From Vibrio sp. HI00D65 (GTDB lineage: Bacteria > Pseudomonadota > Gammaproteobacteria > Enterobacterales > Vibrionaceae): a DNA stretch of 64,000 bases. The stretch covers positions 1-64,000 of the forward strand of contig NZ_LWEH01000214.1 of assembly GCF_001635455.1 (NCBI RefSeq), in the 5' to 3' direction. Positions 1-7,661 of this stretch are shown here, one piece after another (position 1 is the first letter of the stretch; every line of letters begins with the position of its first letter). Under the pieces are notes generated by a model. That model made no database searches. It worked only from the letters and a program-made list of their open reading frames with translations, and had not been told where the DNA came from. A program made the position numbers and the translations under genes.

Positions 1-1
1 A

Positions 2-1876
2 GAACAATTATTTGAAGAGATCAAAGGCCGAATCGCGAAAGACGACAATTCGGTCCCCGTTCGTAAAGGTAGCTATTACTACTCAAATAAAGTCACAGGT
101 GACAACGAATACCCAATTCATTTACGCGAAAAACACTTTTTAGGAATAGACAAACAAGTTATTCTAGATGTTAACGAACTCGCCAAAGAACATGAATTTT
201 TCAGTATTGGTGACCTATCAATTAGCCCAAATGAAAACATGCTGGCCTATGGCGAGGACACGCTGAGCCGTCGTATTTACACCATTAAAATTAAAGACCT
301 GACAACCGGTGAATACCTAGACGATGAAATTGAAGGTGCTTCGAGCGCCATCGCATGGCAAAACGACAACCAAGCCCTTTACTACATCAAAAAAGATCCA
401 CAAACTCTACTTGGCTATCAAGTTTACCGCCACGTATTGGGCACTCCCCAAGCAAGCGATGAGCTGATCTACGAAGAAGCTGACAGCGCTTACTACACCA
501 GCATCAGTAAGAGTAAAGATGGTCAGCAGGTATACATTTGGCACTCGAGCACAGAAACCAGTGGTGTTTCAATTATTGATGCCAACAATCCAAGCGCAAA
601 AGCAGAAGCCTTCTACCCAAGAGAAATGGGTATTGAGTACAGCATCGCTAAGCTAAAAGATTGGTATTACATCTACACCAACTACGAAGCGGTCAACTTC
701 CGTTTGATGAAAGCCACATCCGAAGACATTCATGACCGTTCAAAATGGGTCGATGTCATTCCAGCTGACGATAACACTCAGCTTGTCGATTTTGAGCTGT
801 TTAATGATCATCTGGTTTACGAGCAGCGTTCAAACGGACTGGCTACAGTGAAGGTTCGTCAACTCTCTACAGGCAAAGAATTTCCACTTGAGTTCAACGA
901 CACCGCTTTTGCTGCCTACTTAACAAGTAACTATGAGCTAGATAACTCTAAAGTTCGAATCTATTACAGCAGCCTAACGACTCCTGGCACTTACTATGAT
1001 TTCGACCTTAATACAGGTGAACCCGAGATCATGAAGCAAACACCCGTATTAGGTGATTTCGGTGCTGACAATTACCAATCAGAGCGAATCATGATCACGG
1101 CTCGCGATGGTAAGCAAGTACCAGTCTCTTTGGTTTATCGCAAAGATCTATTCAAGAAAGACGGCACTAACCCTATCTACCAATATGCCTACGGATCTTA
1201 CGGGCACACTATCGAACCAACTTTTAGCTCAGCTCGTCTTAGCCTACTTGATCGTGGATTCGTTTATGCTATTGCACATATTCGTGGTTCAGAGATGTTG
1301 GGACGCCCTTGGTATGAAGATGGTAAAAAACTGACTAAACAAAACACGTTCAATGACTTCATCGATGTCACCAAAGGCTTAGTTGAAGAAGGTTATGGCG
1401 CGAAAGATAAAGTGTTCGCAGTAGGCGGCTCGGCTGGCGGTCTGTTGATGGGGGCAATCATCAACCAAGCGCCTGAGTTGTATCGAGGTATTGGGGCTCA
1501 TGTTCCATTTGTTGACGTAGTAACAACCATGCTTGATGAATCGATTCCTCTCACAACCAACGAGTATGACGAATGGGGTAACCCTAACAATAAAACCTAC
1601 TACGATTACATGTTGAGTTACTCGCCATACGACAACGTGAAAGCTCAAAACTACCCGAACATATTGGTGACAACAGGTCTGCATGATTCGCAAGTACAGT
1701 ACTTTGAACCTATGAAGTGGGTAGCCAAACTGCGTGAGATGAAAACAGACAACAACGTGCTTGTGTTCAAAACCGACATGGAAGCAGGTCACGGTGGTGC
1801 ATCAGGGCGATTTAAACGACTAAAAGAAAACGCACTGGAATACGCGTTCTTTTTAGATTTACTCAAGACTCAATAG
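2..1876 (+). CDS. ptrB: Oligopeptidase B, C-terminal part (5' end outside window)
   Basis: Serine peptidase of the prolyl oligopeptidase family (S9A) that cleaves short peptides after Arg or Lys in the cytoplasm. The frame is open from base 2, so the N-terminus lies upstream; 624 codons are present. The C-terminal alpha/beta-hydrolase triad is visible: Ser in GGSAGG (codon 1430-1432), Asp in HDSQV (codon 1685-1687) and His in AGHGG (codon 1790-1792). The earlier part is the beta-propeller. A perfect dyad follows the stop. The next sequence is the gene-poor accessory patch, so ptrB marks its left edge. Oligopeptidase B is favoured over prolyl endopeptidase by overall sequence resemblance. Confidence 0.95.
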   Translation, partial: EQLFEEIKGRIAKDDNSVPVRKGSYYYSNKVTGDNEYPIHLREKHFLGIDKQVILDVNELAKEHEFFSIGDLSISPNENMLAYGEDTLSRRIYTIKIKDLTTGEYLDDEIEGASSAIAWQNDNQALYYIKKDPQTLLGYQVYRHVLGTPQASDELIYEEADSAYYTSISKSKDGQQVYIWHSSTETSGVSIIDANNPSAKAEAFYPREMGIEYSIAKLKDWYYIYTNYEAVNFRLMKATSEDIHDRSKWVDVIPADDNTQLVDFELFNDHLVYEQRSNGLATVKVRQLSTGKEFPLEFNDTAFAAYLTSNYELDNSKVRIYYSSLTTPGTYYDFDLNTGEPEIMKQTPVLGDFGADNYQSERIMITARDGKQVPVSLVYRKDLFKKDGTNPIYQYAYGSYGHTIEPTFSSARLSLLDRGFVYAIAHIRGSEMLGRPWYEDGKKLTKQNTFNDFIDVTKGLVEEGYGAKDKVFAVGGSAGGLLMGAIINQAPELYRGIGAHVPFVDVVTTMLDESIPLTTNEYDEWGNPNNKTYYDYMLSYSPYDNVKAQNYPNILVTTGLHDSQVQYFEPMKWVAKLREMKTDNNVLVFKTDMEAGHGGASGRFKRLKENALEYAFFLDLLKTQ

Positions 1877-1909
1877 ATTCAACGTAAACGTAAGTCGTCA
1901 CTTCATTTT

Positions 1910-1942
1910 ATGTCGCCATTTTGTCTCTCCAAATGGCGACAT
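1910..1942 (+). terminator. Dyad after ptrB
   Basis: Perfect 12-bp inverted repeat: ATGTCGCCATTT (1910-1921) and AAATGGCGACAT (1931-1942), with a 9-nt loop. It starts 33 bases after the ptrB stop. No long T-run follows, so it may act as a weak terminator or a transcript 3'-end stabiliser. Its right arm overlaps the left copy of the 43-bp repeat. Confidence 0.6.
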
Positions 1943-1973
1943 ACATTATTAAGCATGGTTAAATACCATTAAC
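1931..1973 (+). repeat. Left copy of degenerate 43-bp direct repeat (attachment-site-like)
   Basis: Aligns without gaps to 6667-6709 at about 31 of 43 positions. It shares an exact 11-mer, GCATGGTTAAA (1953-1963 and 6689-6699), and TGGCGA at the same offset. The copies bracket the accessory patch, and the right copy lies 22 bases past an integrase remnant. They are therefore read as decayed attL/attR sites. This is inference; the divergence is high. Confidence 0.4.
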
Positions 1974-2728
1974 TATCAAACCCGCCAAATAAAAGATCTA
2001 TATCTGATAGTTGATGCGATCTCACATCAATTGGGATAGTTAAGGTGAAGCCTGACAAAAAGATTCATTTTTCGCTTGCCAGTTAGAAAAATTTGAAACT
2101 CATTTTTGAAAAAAGCTTGTCGGCGATTTTTCTAAATTAGCAATCATCGGTATGGATCTAACTGATTGTACAGGTACAACTTAAATTCCTAGTGCAATTG
2201 TCGCTTGTGATATGGACAAAGAATAAAAAGAACGGCTCCCAATCCCCAATCGGGAGGCGTTTTTTCTATTCGCTCGATGTCCCTTCTAAATCGCGAGTAA
2301 CCTTTATCACATCCATATTAGATTCTTTAGATACCTTCAATCCCTAGCAAACTATTGGACAGAAGCAATTTACACGTTCAGTCAATATATTTGTTATGAG
2401 AGCAGTTGGCAAAGAAAGTAGCTTGATGGGCTTATTCGGAAACATCACCCACAGGATAAACCATTCAAGGTTCTCAAGTCTTACGTATATTAATAGGGGC
2501 CAATTTGATTTTTGGTTACGTTTTGATGAGCCAAAACTGAAGTTGGCGAGAGTTTCGCCTTTCCGAGCTTACCAGTATCTTTGGAATTTATGCTGGAAAT
2601 GAGATGCTCAAATAGGCATCCCAGAAACAGTTTCTGTTTTTGCAACAAGCTCTAATTGACTTTTGCTGCTTGGATCAAGCCCTACCTATGGTGAATTGTT
2701 CGATATGCGACCAATTAATTCCGATACC
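1974..2728. other. Gene-free stretch in accessory patch
   Basis: No convincing coding frame was found. The stretch contains an orphan Rho-independent terminator (2231-2266), with A/T-rich sequence before it that could be a small RNA gene, and a short dyad AGAAAC-A-GTTTCT followed by Ts near 2623-2640. A 68-codon frame at 2396-2602 has no ribosome binding site and was not called. Confidence 0.5.
2231..2266 (+). terminator. Orphan Rho-independent terminator (possible sRNA 3' end)
   Basis: GC-rich stem (CGGCTCCC at 2233-2240 against GGGAGGCG at 2252-2259, one mismatch) directly followed by TTTTTTC. The nearest upstream gene on this strand is ptrB, about 350 bases away and already followed by its own dyad. 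The terminator may therefore end an independent short transcript starting somewhere near 2100-2160. No known sRNA family was recognised. Confidence 0.6.
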
Positions 2729-2774
2729 TAGGTCTTAGGGTCCGAATTAATATTAATTACGGCTCTAAGACCTA
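2729..2774. promoter_or_regulatory. 46-bp imperfect palindrome upstream of the secreted protein gene
   Basis: Outer arms TAGGTCTTAG (2729-2738) and CTAAGACCTA (2765-2774) are perfect. The interior is also largely self-complementary around AATTAATATTAATT. It lies about 80 bases before the start codon at 2856, so it may be an operator or a leader hairpin. Its role is unknown. Confidence 0.45.
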
Positions 2775-2855
2775 TTATTATAAACTCACAATCGCTAACT
2801 TAACCCTGTTGCATATGGCAACCTTAAGTCATAATTTTAATTTTAAAGGGTTTTT

Positions 2856-3383
2856 ATGAAACAGTTATTGATCATTTCATCCATCGTTGCGTCTATGTCA
2901 TTTTCTAACCTTGCTTTTGCAACGCCTGGTTTTGAAACTACATCAGAACTTAGCACCAATTATAACATTACAGTCTGGGGAGGTTTTCAAAACACAGCTT
3001 ACAAAATCCAAGCATATGATATTGATGGCAATAAACTGGGCCCGGCACAAGAAATTTGTACTCCAGATAAGGCTGATTCTAGTTGGTGCTCTGGTACCTT
3101 TACCTATAGTGTCGTTAACCACAAGGAAGGTAACTATGCGCAAATAACAGCTGGAAGTGCTAAAAGCCCGAATTACACAATGGAGTACTTACTAAATCTT
3201 GATAAACCCGAGGAGAAGCCAAGCATCTGTGAGCATTACCAAGACTTCATTGAGGGAGCGCAGTACGAACCGGGCGATACGGTAGTCTATAAAAATCTAA
3301 TTTATGTTTCTACACGTTGGACTGACGGAGACAAGACACCAGATACACCATACTCAGGTTGGGAATTCGTTTCCAGGTGTTAA
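2856..3383 (+). CDS. Secreted protein with C-terminal carbohydrate-binding-like module
   Basis: A 175-residue protein of unknown function. Residues 1-22 form a signal peptide ending in AFA, so export through Sec is expected. The C-terminal ~45 residues (YEPGDTVVYKNLIYVSTRW, then the GWEF region) have the aromatic and Gly-Asp spacing of CBM5/12 (chitin-binding type 3) modules. The central part is beta-rich with a Cys pair. No catalytic domain is present, so it could be a stand-alone chitin-binding or adhesion factor. AAAGGG lies 7-12 bases before the ATG. It sits alone in the accessory patch, downstream of a large palindrome and ahead of a terminator-like hairpin. Confidence 0.75.
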   Translation: MKQLLIISSIVASMSFSNLAFATPGFETTSELSTNYNITVWGGFQNTAYKIQAYDIDGNKLGPAQEICTPDKADSSWCSGTFTYSVVNHKEGNYAQITAGSAKSPNYTMEYLLNLDKPEEKPSICEHYQDFIEGAQYEPGDTVVYKNLIYVSTRWTDGDKTPDTPYSGWEFVSRC

Positions 3384-3386
3384 AGG

Positions 3387-3425
3387 TTGAGAAACCCGTG
3401 TCATTTTGTAGGGCTTTTTCTCAAT
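3387..3425 (+). terminator. Terminator-like hairpin after the secreted protein gene
   Basis: TTGAGAAACCC just after the stop can pair with GGGCTTTTTCTCAA about 20 bases on, with a small bulge and T-rich right arm. It is a plausible terminator though imperfect. Confidence 0.45.
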
Positions 3426-3484
3426 AATTGAGCTTTGTGTTTTTTACAAGGCTGTAGCAAAGTTTACATACTTAAATGACACTT

Positions 3485-3630
3485 GTGGCAAACTTCGAAA
3501 CTCGCTCGGAGTTTGCCCCAGTTCTGTGGGGATCCAAAGAAACTGCCGACAAAACAGATTTTAGGCACTTTCGCTCTAGAAAGTACCACGGGGTAAGAGT
3601 TCAGCCTGTGAAGCTTTTGGACAAAAGCTT
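3485..3630. other. Cluster of three hairpins in a non-coding stretch (3426-3795)
   Basis: Three dyads occur in a row: GGCAAACT (3487-3494) with AGTTTGCC (3510-3517), extendable to 11 bp with one mismatch; ACTTTC (3567-3572) with GAAAGT (3579-3584); and AAGCTTTT (3611-3618) with AAAAGCTT (3623-3630). No coding frame is supported here. It could be a structured RNA or a decayed mobile element end. Nothing else was seen up to 3795. Confidence 0.35.
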
Positions 3631-3795
3631 GCCAGCTACATGACTAAAATAGAATGTAACGGATTAATTGAAGTATGAAAAAGTAACAACAAACAAAACG
3701 GTGAGGGTTGCTGGCACGTAGTTTTGCATGTTTTTTGCAAAGCGCGTAATCGTAAGCCGAATCCGCGTTGAGTTGCTTTTTAATAGACCGTTACG

Positions 3796-4140
3796 CTACA
3801 ACATAGAACGATTACAGTATGTAGCCTTTTCAAAGTCACAAATGTTCATAGCAATATTAGGTATATCAGGAAACAAAGTAGCGAGTTTACTGACGATTTT
3901 CTGTGATAGATTTGCTTTTTGTTCCGTTGTTCTACCTTGCATTATGTGGGCAAAGACATGGATGAAGTCTTCTTGTTTATTGCCTACAGAGAATTTTTGA
4001 AACGGGTTTAACCTAACTTTTATATCGCTTTCATCAAATAAACCTGTTTCGTTTGCTACAAGATGAATTTGTCCAATAATAAATTCTTCATCATGGGAGT
4101 TAAGGACATTTTCAGAGCAGTCCATTACAAAATGTGGCAT
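3796..4140 (-). CDS. 5-carboxymethyl-2-hydroxymuconate isomerase family protein
   Basis: A 114-residue protein of the CHMI/HpaF branch of the tautomerase superfamily. The start MPHF places the catalytic N-terminal proline at residue 2. The family isomerises 5-carboxymethyl-2-hydroxymuconate in homoprotocatechuate breakdown. No other hpa genes are in the window, so the substrate here is uncertain. AGGAG lies 6 bases before the ATG. The gene stands alone, transcribed leftwards, inside the accessory patch. Confidence 0.75.
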   Translation of the reverse strand: MPHFVMDCSENVLNSHDEEFIIGQIHLVANETGLFDESDIKVRLNPFQKFSVGNKQEDFIHVFAHIMQGRTTEQKANLSQKIVSKLATLFPDIPNIAMNICDFEKATYCNRSML

Positions 4141-4582
4141 TAATTCTCCTAGCTACAACTTTCAATACTAACAATATTAATAACAAGCAGTCTCGTTTTC
4201 CTACTAGAGCCACTTTCGATTAATTATCATAACTCACTAAAGCCTAAATAAAACACATCAAGGTTTGTCTCTTTCATCACATAAAAGTTACAAAACCAAC
4301 CATCGACGAAGCCAGACCAAACACTTAATAAAAAATGCCACTTTCCATATTCGAACTTAATAAACTGCGTAGATATACAGAAAAAAGCGAAGATGGCAAG
4401 GAAATCAGCCACAACTTGATATTAGGTTTTATACGGAAAACGCACGCCCACTATAGGGTGTTGAGCATTTTATCTAAGTGACTTTGGAGCACTTCTGAGT
4501 TTCGAAGTGCCATCTATTAAGGTTCTGGATATCTCTTACTGACAAGGCTTACCATCTAATCACACTGAGGATTGTAACGCTT
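4141..4582. other. Non-coding stretch between isomerase and acetyltransferase genes
   Basis: A/T-rich sequence that must carry the promoter for the leftward isomerase gene near its left end. A 61-codon leftward frame (4227-4412) encodes a hydrophobic, Phe-rich string with no ribosome binding site and no recognisable family; it is not called. Nothing else was seen. Confidence 0.5.
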
Positions 4583-5101
4583 TTACGAGTATCCGTTCCC
4601 GATAGAATCTTCGACTTCACTGACTAGTGTTTTGTGCATTATAAAACTATCAACATAACCAAGCTTTCGGTGAAGATAGGCTAAAGGGATCGTGCCTATT
4701 ATGGTAAAACCTAGTTTCTTCCACAAATTAACCGCCACTTCATTAGAGGACACTACAGAATTAAATTGCATAGCCCTAAAATCCAAATCAATGGCAGTTT
4801 CCAGCGAGTGCTCACACAACTTTTTTGCAATTCCTTTGCCACGAGACTGGCTTTGCACCATGAAACCACAGTTGCAGATATGACTACTAGGCCCCTCTGC
4901 ATTTCGTTTTATGTAGTAACTCCCTAGAACTTGGTCACCTTCTACATAAACAAATGTCTTTAATGGGGACTTACACCACAGTTCGAAGGCTTCCTCGTAG
5001 TTCATTGTAGGGTCGAATGCATACGTTTCTTGCTCTTCGATTATCTGTTTGAAACATGGCCAGAATATTTCAAAGTCGTCATCTTTTATCTCTCTTATCA
5101 C
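4583..5101 (-). CDS. GNAT-family N-acetyltransferase
   Basis: A 172-residue acetyl-CoA-dependent N-acetyltransferase of unknown substrate. The acetyl-CoA pyrophosphate loop is clear (QSRGKGIAKKL, about residues 84-94). It is followed by the asparagine region SSNEVAVNLWKKLGF, which matches the usual C-terminal GNAT motif. The start is GTG, chosen because AGGAG lies 8 bases upstream and the MIRE-like N-terminus suits the fold. It is a single leftward gene in the accessory patch. Such orphan acetyltransferases are frequent cargo of integrons and islands in Vibrio. Confidence 0.85.
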   Translation of the reverse strand: MIREIKDDDFEIFWPCFKQIIEEQETYAFDPTMNYEEAFELWCKSPLKTFVYVEGDQVLGSYYIKRNAEGPSSHICNCGFMVQSQSRGKGIAKKLCEHSLETAIDLDFRAMQFNSVVSSNEVAVNLWKKLGFTIIGTIPLAYLHRKLGYVDSFIMHKTLVSEVEDSIGNGYS

Positions 5102-5443
5102 TTTACGTCTCCTCTAAAAATTTTATACAAGTTATATCGGATTAGAGATAATGTTCAATAACATAAGTTAAGATATTGATTATGTTTATCCTACAAAGGG
5201 TCGCAACTTCAATATTTCGCTGAAAAGTAGTGAGTAAAAATGTAATCACCAAGTCAAATGAGCTATTCATATGTAAACCGTTTTTTTACGAATTATTTAA
5301 ATGATATTTATAGGTAGTCTAAACACACTTTGGGGGCAAAAAAGAGTTTAGAGCCTATGACCTCATGTTCGTGATCACATGTGATTTTACTCAAACTATT
5401 TTACTTGATAACTCCCCTAAAGGCTGCCGCCTGTGAACTCCAC
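5102..5443. other. Non-coding A/T-rich stretch
   Basis: Upstream region of the acetyltransferase gene, presumably with its leftward promoter. No supported frame, no clear terminator and no repeat were found. Confidence 0.4.
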
Positions 5444-5591
5444 TTAAGCACGCTGCTTAATCTCATCGATCACAGCATTCGCGACCGCTTCTGCCATCAT
5501 ACCAGCCATCGCGAATTCATCATCGGAGCGCGAAGCCTTTAGCTTTTAGTTCTGTTTCTATCTTTTTTAATGAGCTTTTGCCCATTGCCAT
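5444..5591 (-). pseudogene. Frameshifted small phage-like gene
   Basis: Read leftwards, an ATG at 5591 with AGGTAA 8 bases upstream begins MAMGKSSLKKIETELKAKGF and soon hits TGA. The next frame continues with DDEFAMAGMMAEAVANAV to a TAA at 5444-5446. Joined, the two pieces give a charged helical protein of about 50 residues like many small phage structural or regulatory proteins; the exact family is not recognised. Just upstream, on the same strand, a 30-codon frame (5598-5690) ends six bases before this ATG in an operon-like arrangement. The single frameshift marks it as decayed. Confidence 0.45.
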
Positions 5592-5790
5592 TGTTACTTA
5601 CCTGCCAAAACGGTTGTTTATATACACATGCGGTTTTCTCATAGACGGGCAAATACTCGCGCTGGTACAAAACGGAAGTTCAGATGCCATCAGCAGACAT
5701 GAAACAAATAATTAGCAGCCAAATGTAGAAAAAACTCCACAACACCAAACTCTGATTGTAAAAAGTTTTTGTTTAAGCGGCGGCAAATTA

Positions 5791-6645
5791 TTGGATACCT
5801 GCGAGATTCCGTATCCACTAAGAAGAATTAATAGTTTTAGCCTACAGAACGCAGATCTCATCGAACTAGAAACGAATGAAGCAATAATGCTGTTTGATAA
5901 GAACGATGCCGTAAGCGGAAGCTATCTAATCAGCATTGATGACCGTCATTCAATCAACGAAGTTCAGATCCTGCCGGGTAAACTATTGGTCGAGTTCAAC
6001 GGAACAACCATCGAAACACAGGACGGTGATATTGCTTGGTTAAAATCTATATTCAATAAGTTAATCAAGCTCAATGAGTAGAAGTTACCTAACCCTGTTG
6101 ATGGTGTAGAGCCTACTAAAAAAGCAGAATCTGAAGTTACTTTTTTAAGTGAAGAGCAGATCATGCACTTGTTTGAGGTAATTAAAGAAAGCAAAGTCGC
6201 TGAAGATCTCACCGCCATTTTCAAGACTTGTTTAGCTACTGGGGCACGTATCAATGAGGTAGTAGAAATAAAAGGCAGCCAGTTGCTTAAGCACAAGCTG
6301 ACTTTCACTAATACTATAGGTAAAAGAAACCGAACCGTTCCAATATCAAATAAGCTTGACAAAGAGCTTCACAAGCCAACAAATGATAAGCTTTTTAGCT
6401 GCGGTTATGGTGTCGCGCATAAGTGGCTAACAAAATCCCTACCCGATTTACCAAAGGGTCAAGCAACTCATGTTTTGCGCCACACTTTCGCCAGCCATTT
6501 TATGATGAATGGTGGTAATATTTTAGTATTGCAGAATATTCTAGGGCATCAAAAAATTGAGCAAACCATGATTTATGCTCACTTTTCCCCGAACTATTTA
6601 AGTGATGCAATCACCTTTAACCCCGTCACTCAATACAGCCTATAG
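5791..6645 (+). pseudogene. P2-type tyrosine recombinase (integrase), broken
   Basis: The C-terminal catalytic domain is clear: CLATGARINEV carries the first Arg, HVLRHTFASHF the H-x-x-R pair, then LGHQKIEQTMIYAHF with the nucleophilic Tyr. The ending resembles phage P2 Int. An in-frame TAG (6079-6081) interrupts the frame between LIKLNE and KLPNPVDGV, probably a former Trp codon. Integrase resemblance starts only near 6028; the 5' part (open from 5716, no ATG start) does not look like an integrase N-terminus, so a deletion fused unrelated sequence. A 160-codon 3' piece could start at the ATG at 6163 but lacks the arm-binding domain. Confidence 0.75.
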
Positions 6646-6666
6646 CACCCTCAAAAAGTGGCTATG

Positions 6667-6709
6667 AAGTGGCGATGAAATTAATTAGGCATGGTTAAAC
6701 ACGGTTAAC
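6667..6709 (+). repeat. Right copy of degenerate 43-bp direct repeat (attachment-site-like)
   Basis: Partner of 1931-1973. It starts 22 bases after the integrase stop, the place where P2-family phages carry att. It overlaps a perfect 9-bp dyad, CATGGTTAA (6690-6698) with TTAACCATG (6705-6713). Confidence 0.4.
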
Positions 6710-6782
6710 CATGGCATTCACTAAATCAACAAACCCTTGATAAATAAGTAATCATAATGGTTTGCAAGAGGTATAAAAATAA

Positions 6783-7589
6783 ATGAAAGTAATTAGCTTC
6801 AACATCAATGGCCTAAGAGCTCGCCTTCACCAACTTCAAGCGGTTATCGACAAACACCAACCTGACGTGATTGGTTTACAAGAGATCAAAGTACACGACG
6901 AGGCCTTCCCAGTTGCTGATGTTGAAGCAATGGGCTACAAGGTCTACTTCCACGGCCAAAAAGCACATTACGGTGTCGCAATGCTGTGTAAGCAGGAGCC
7001 TATCTCTGTGCAGAAGGGTTTCCCAACAGACAATGAAGACCATCAAAAACGTATGATCATGGCGACGTTTGAAGATGTAAATGGCGAAAAAGTTACTGTA
7101 CTAAATGGCTACTTCCCTCAAGGGGACAACATCAAGCATGAAACCAAATACCCATACAAGCGTGAATTCTACAAAGACTTGATGACCTACCTAAACGACT
7201 ATCATAATAAAGATGAGCAAATCATCGTGATGGGCGACATCAATATTAGCCCTATCGACGCAGATATCGGTATCGGTGAACCAAACGCTAAACGTTGGTT
7301 GAAAACAGGTAAGTGTTCGTTCCAACCAGAAGAGCGTGAATGGCTAAAAACATTGATGGATTGGGGTTTTGTGGACAGCTTCCGTCTACTGCACCCTGAA
7401 GTTAACGATCAATTCTCGTGGTTTGATTACCGTTCAAAAGGTTTTGTAGACAACCGCGGCCTTCGTATTGACGTGGTACTAGCAACTCAAAAACTTGCTG
7501 ATAAGTGTACTGAAGCAGGCATCGACTACGAACTACGTGGCATCGAAAAACCATCAGATCACGCACCGATTTGGTCAACGTTTAAGTAA
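6783..7589 (+). CDS. xthA: Exodeoxyribonuclease III
   Basis: Metal-dependent AP endonuclease and 3'-5' exonuclease that works in base excision repair in the cytoplasm. At 268 residues it has the usual length. The endonuclease/exonuclease/phosphatase motifs are all present: N-terminal [17 protein letters not shown] with the metal-binding Glu (residue 34), MGDINISP with the catalytic Asp and Asn, and SDHAPIW with the catalytic His near the end. GAGGT precedes the ATG. It is a single-gene unit ending in a strong bidirectional terminator shared with the convergent transporter operon. Confidence 0.97.
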   Translation: MKVISFNINGLRARLHQLQAVIDKHQPDVIGLQEIKVHDEAFPVADVEAMGYKVYFHGQKAHYGVAMLCKQEPISVQKGFPTDNEDHQKRMIMATFEDVNGEKVTVLNGYFPQGDNIKHETKYPYKREFYKDLMTYLNDYHNKDEQIIVMGDINISPIDADIGIGEPNAKRWLKTGKCSFQPEEREWLKTLMDWGFVDSFRLLHPEVNDQFSWFDYRSKGFVDNRGLRIDVVLATQKLADKCTEAGIDYELRGIEKPSDHAPIWSTFK

Positions 7590-7609
7590 CAAGTTAAACA
7601 GTCTCTCCT

Positions 7610-7644
7610 AATAAAAACGGCGCTCAATGAGCGCCGTTTTTATT
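7610..7644. terminator. Bidirectional terminator between xthA and the ABC operon
   Basis: Perfect stem with CGGCGCTC against GAGCGCCG, a 3-nt loop, and flanking A and T tracts (AATAAAAA and TTTTTATT). It serves both converging units. Confidence 0.95.
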
Positions 7645-7661
7645 AACTATGCAGAATGCTA

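Noticed and set aside
2396..2602. 68-codon rightward frame in the accessory patch
   Set aside because: No ribosome binding site, unusual composition and no recognisable family; treated as non-coding.
3485..3630. Integron attC site
   Set aside because: The hairpins lack the paired conserved core sites, and no integron integrase is present; kept only as an unexplained structured region.
4227..4412. 61-codon leftward frame rich in Phe
   Set aside because: No ribosome binding site and no domain; likely chance in A/T-rich DNA.
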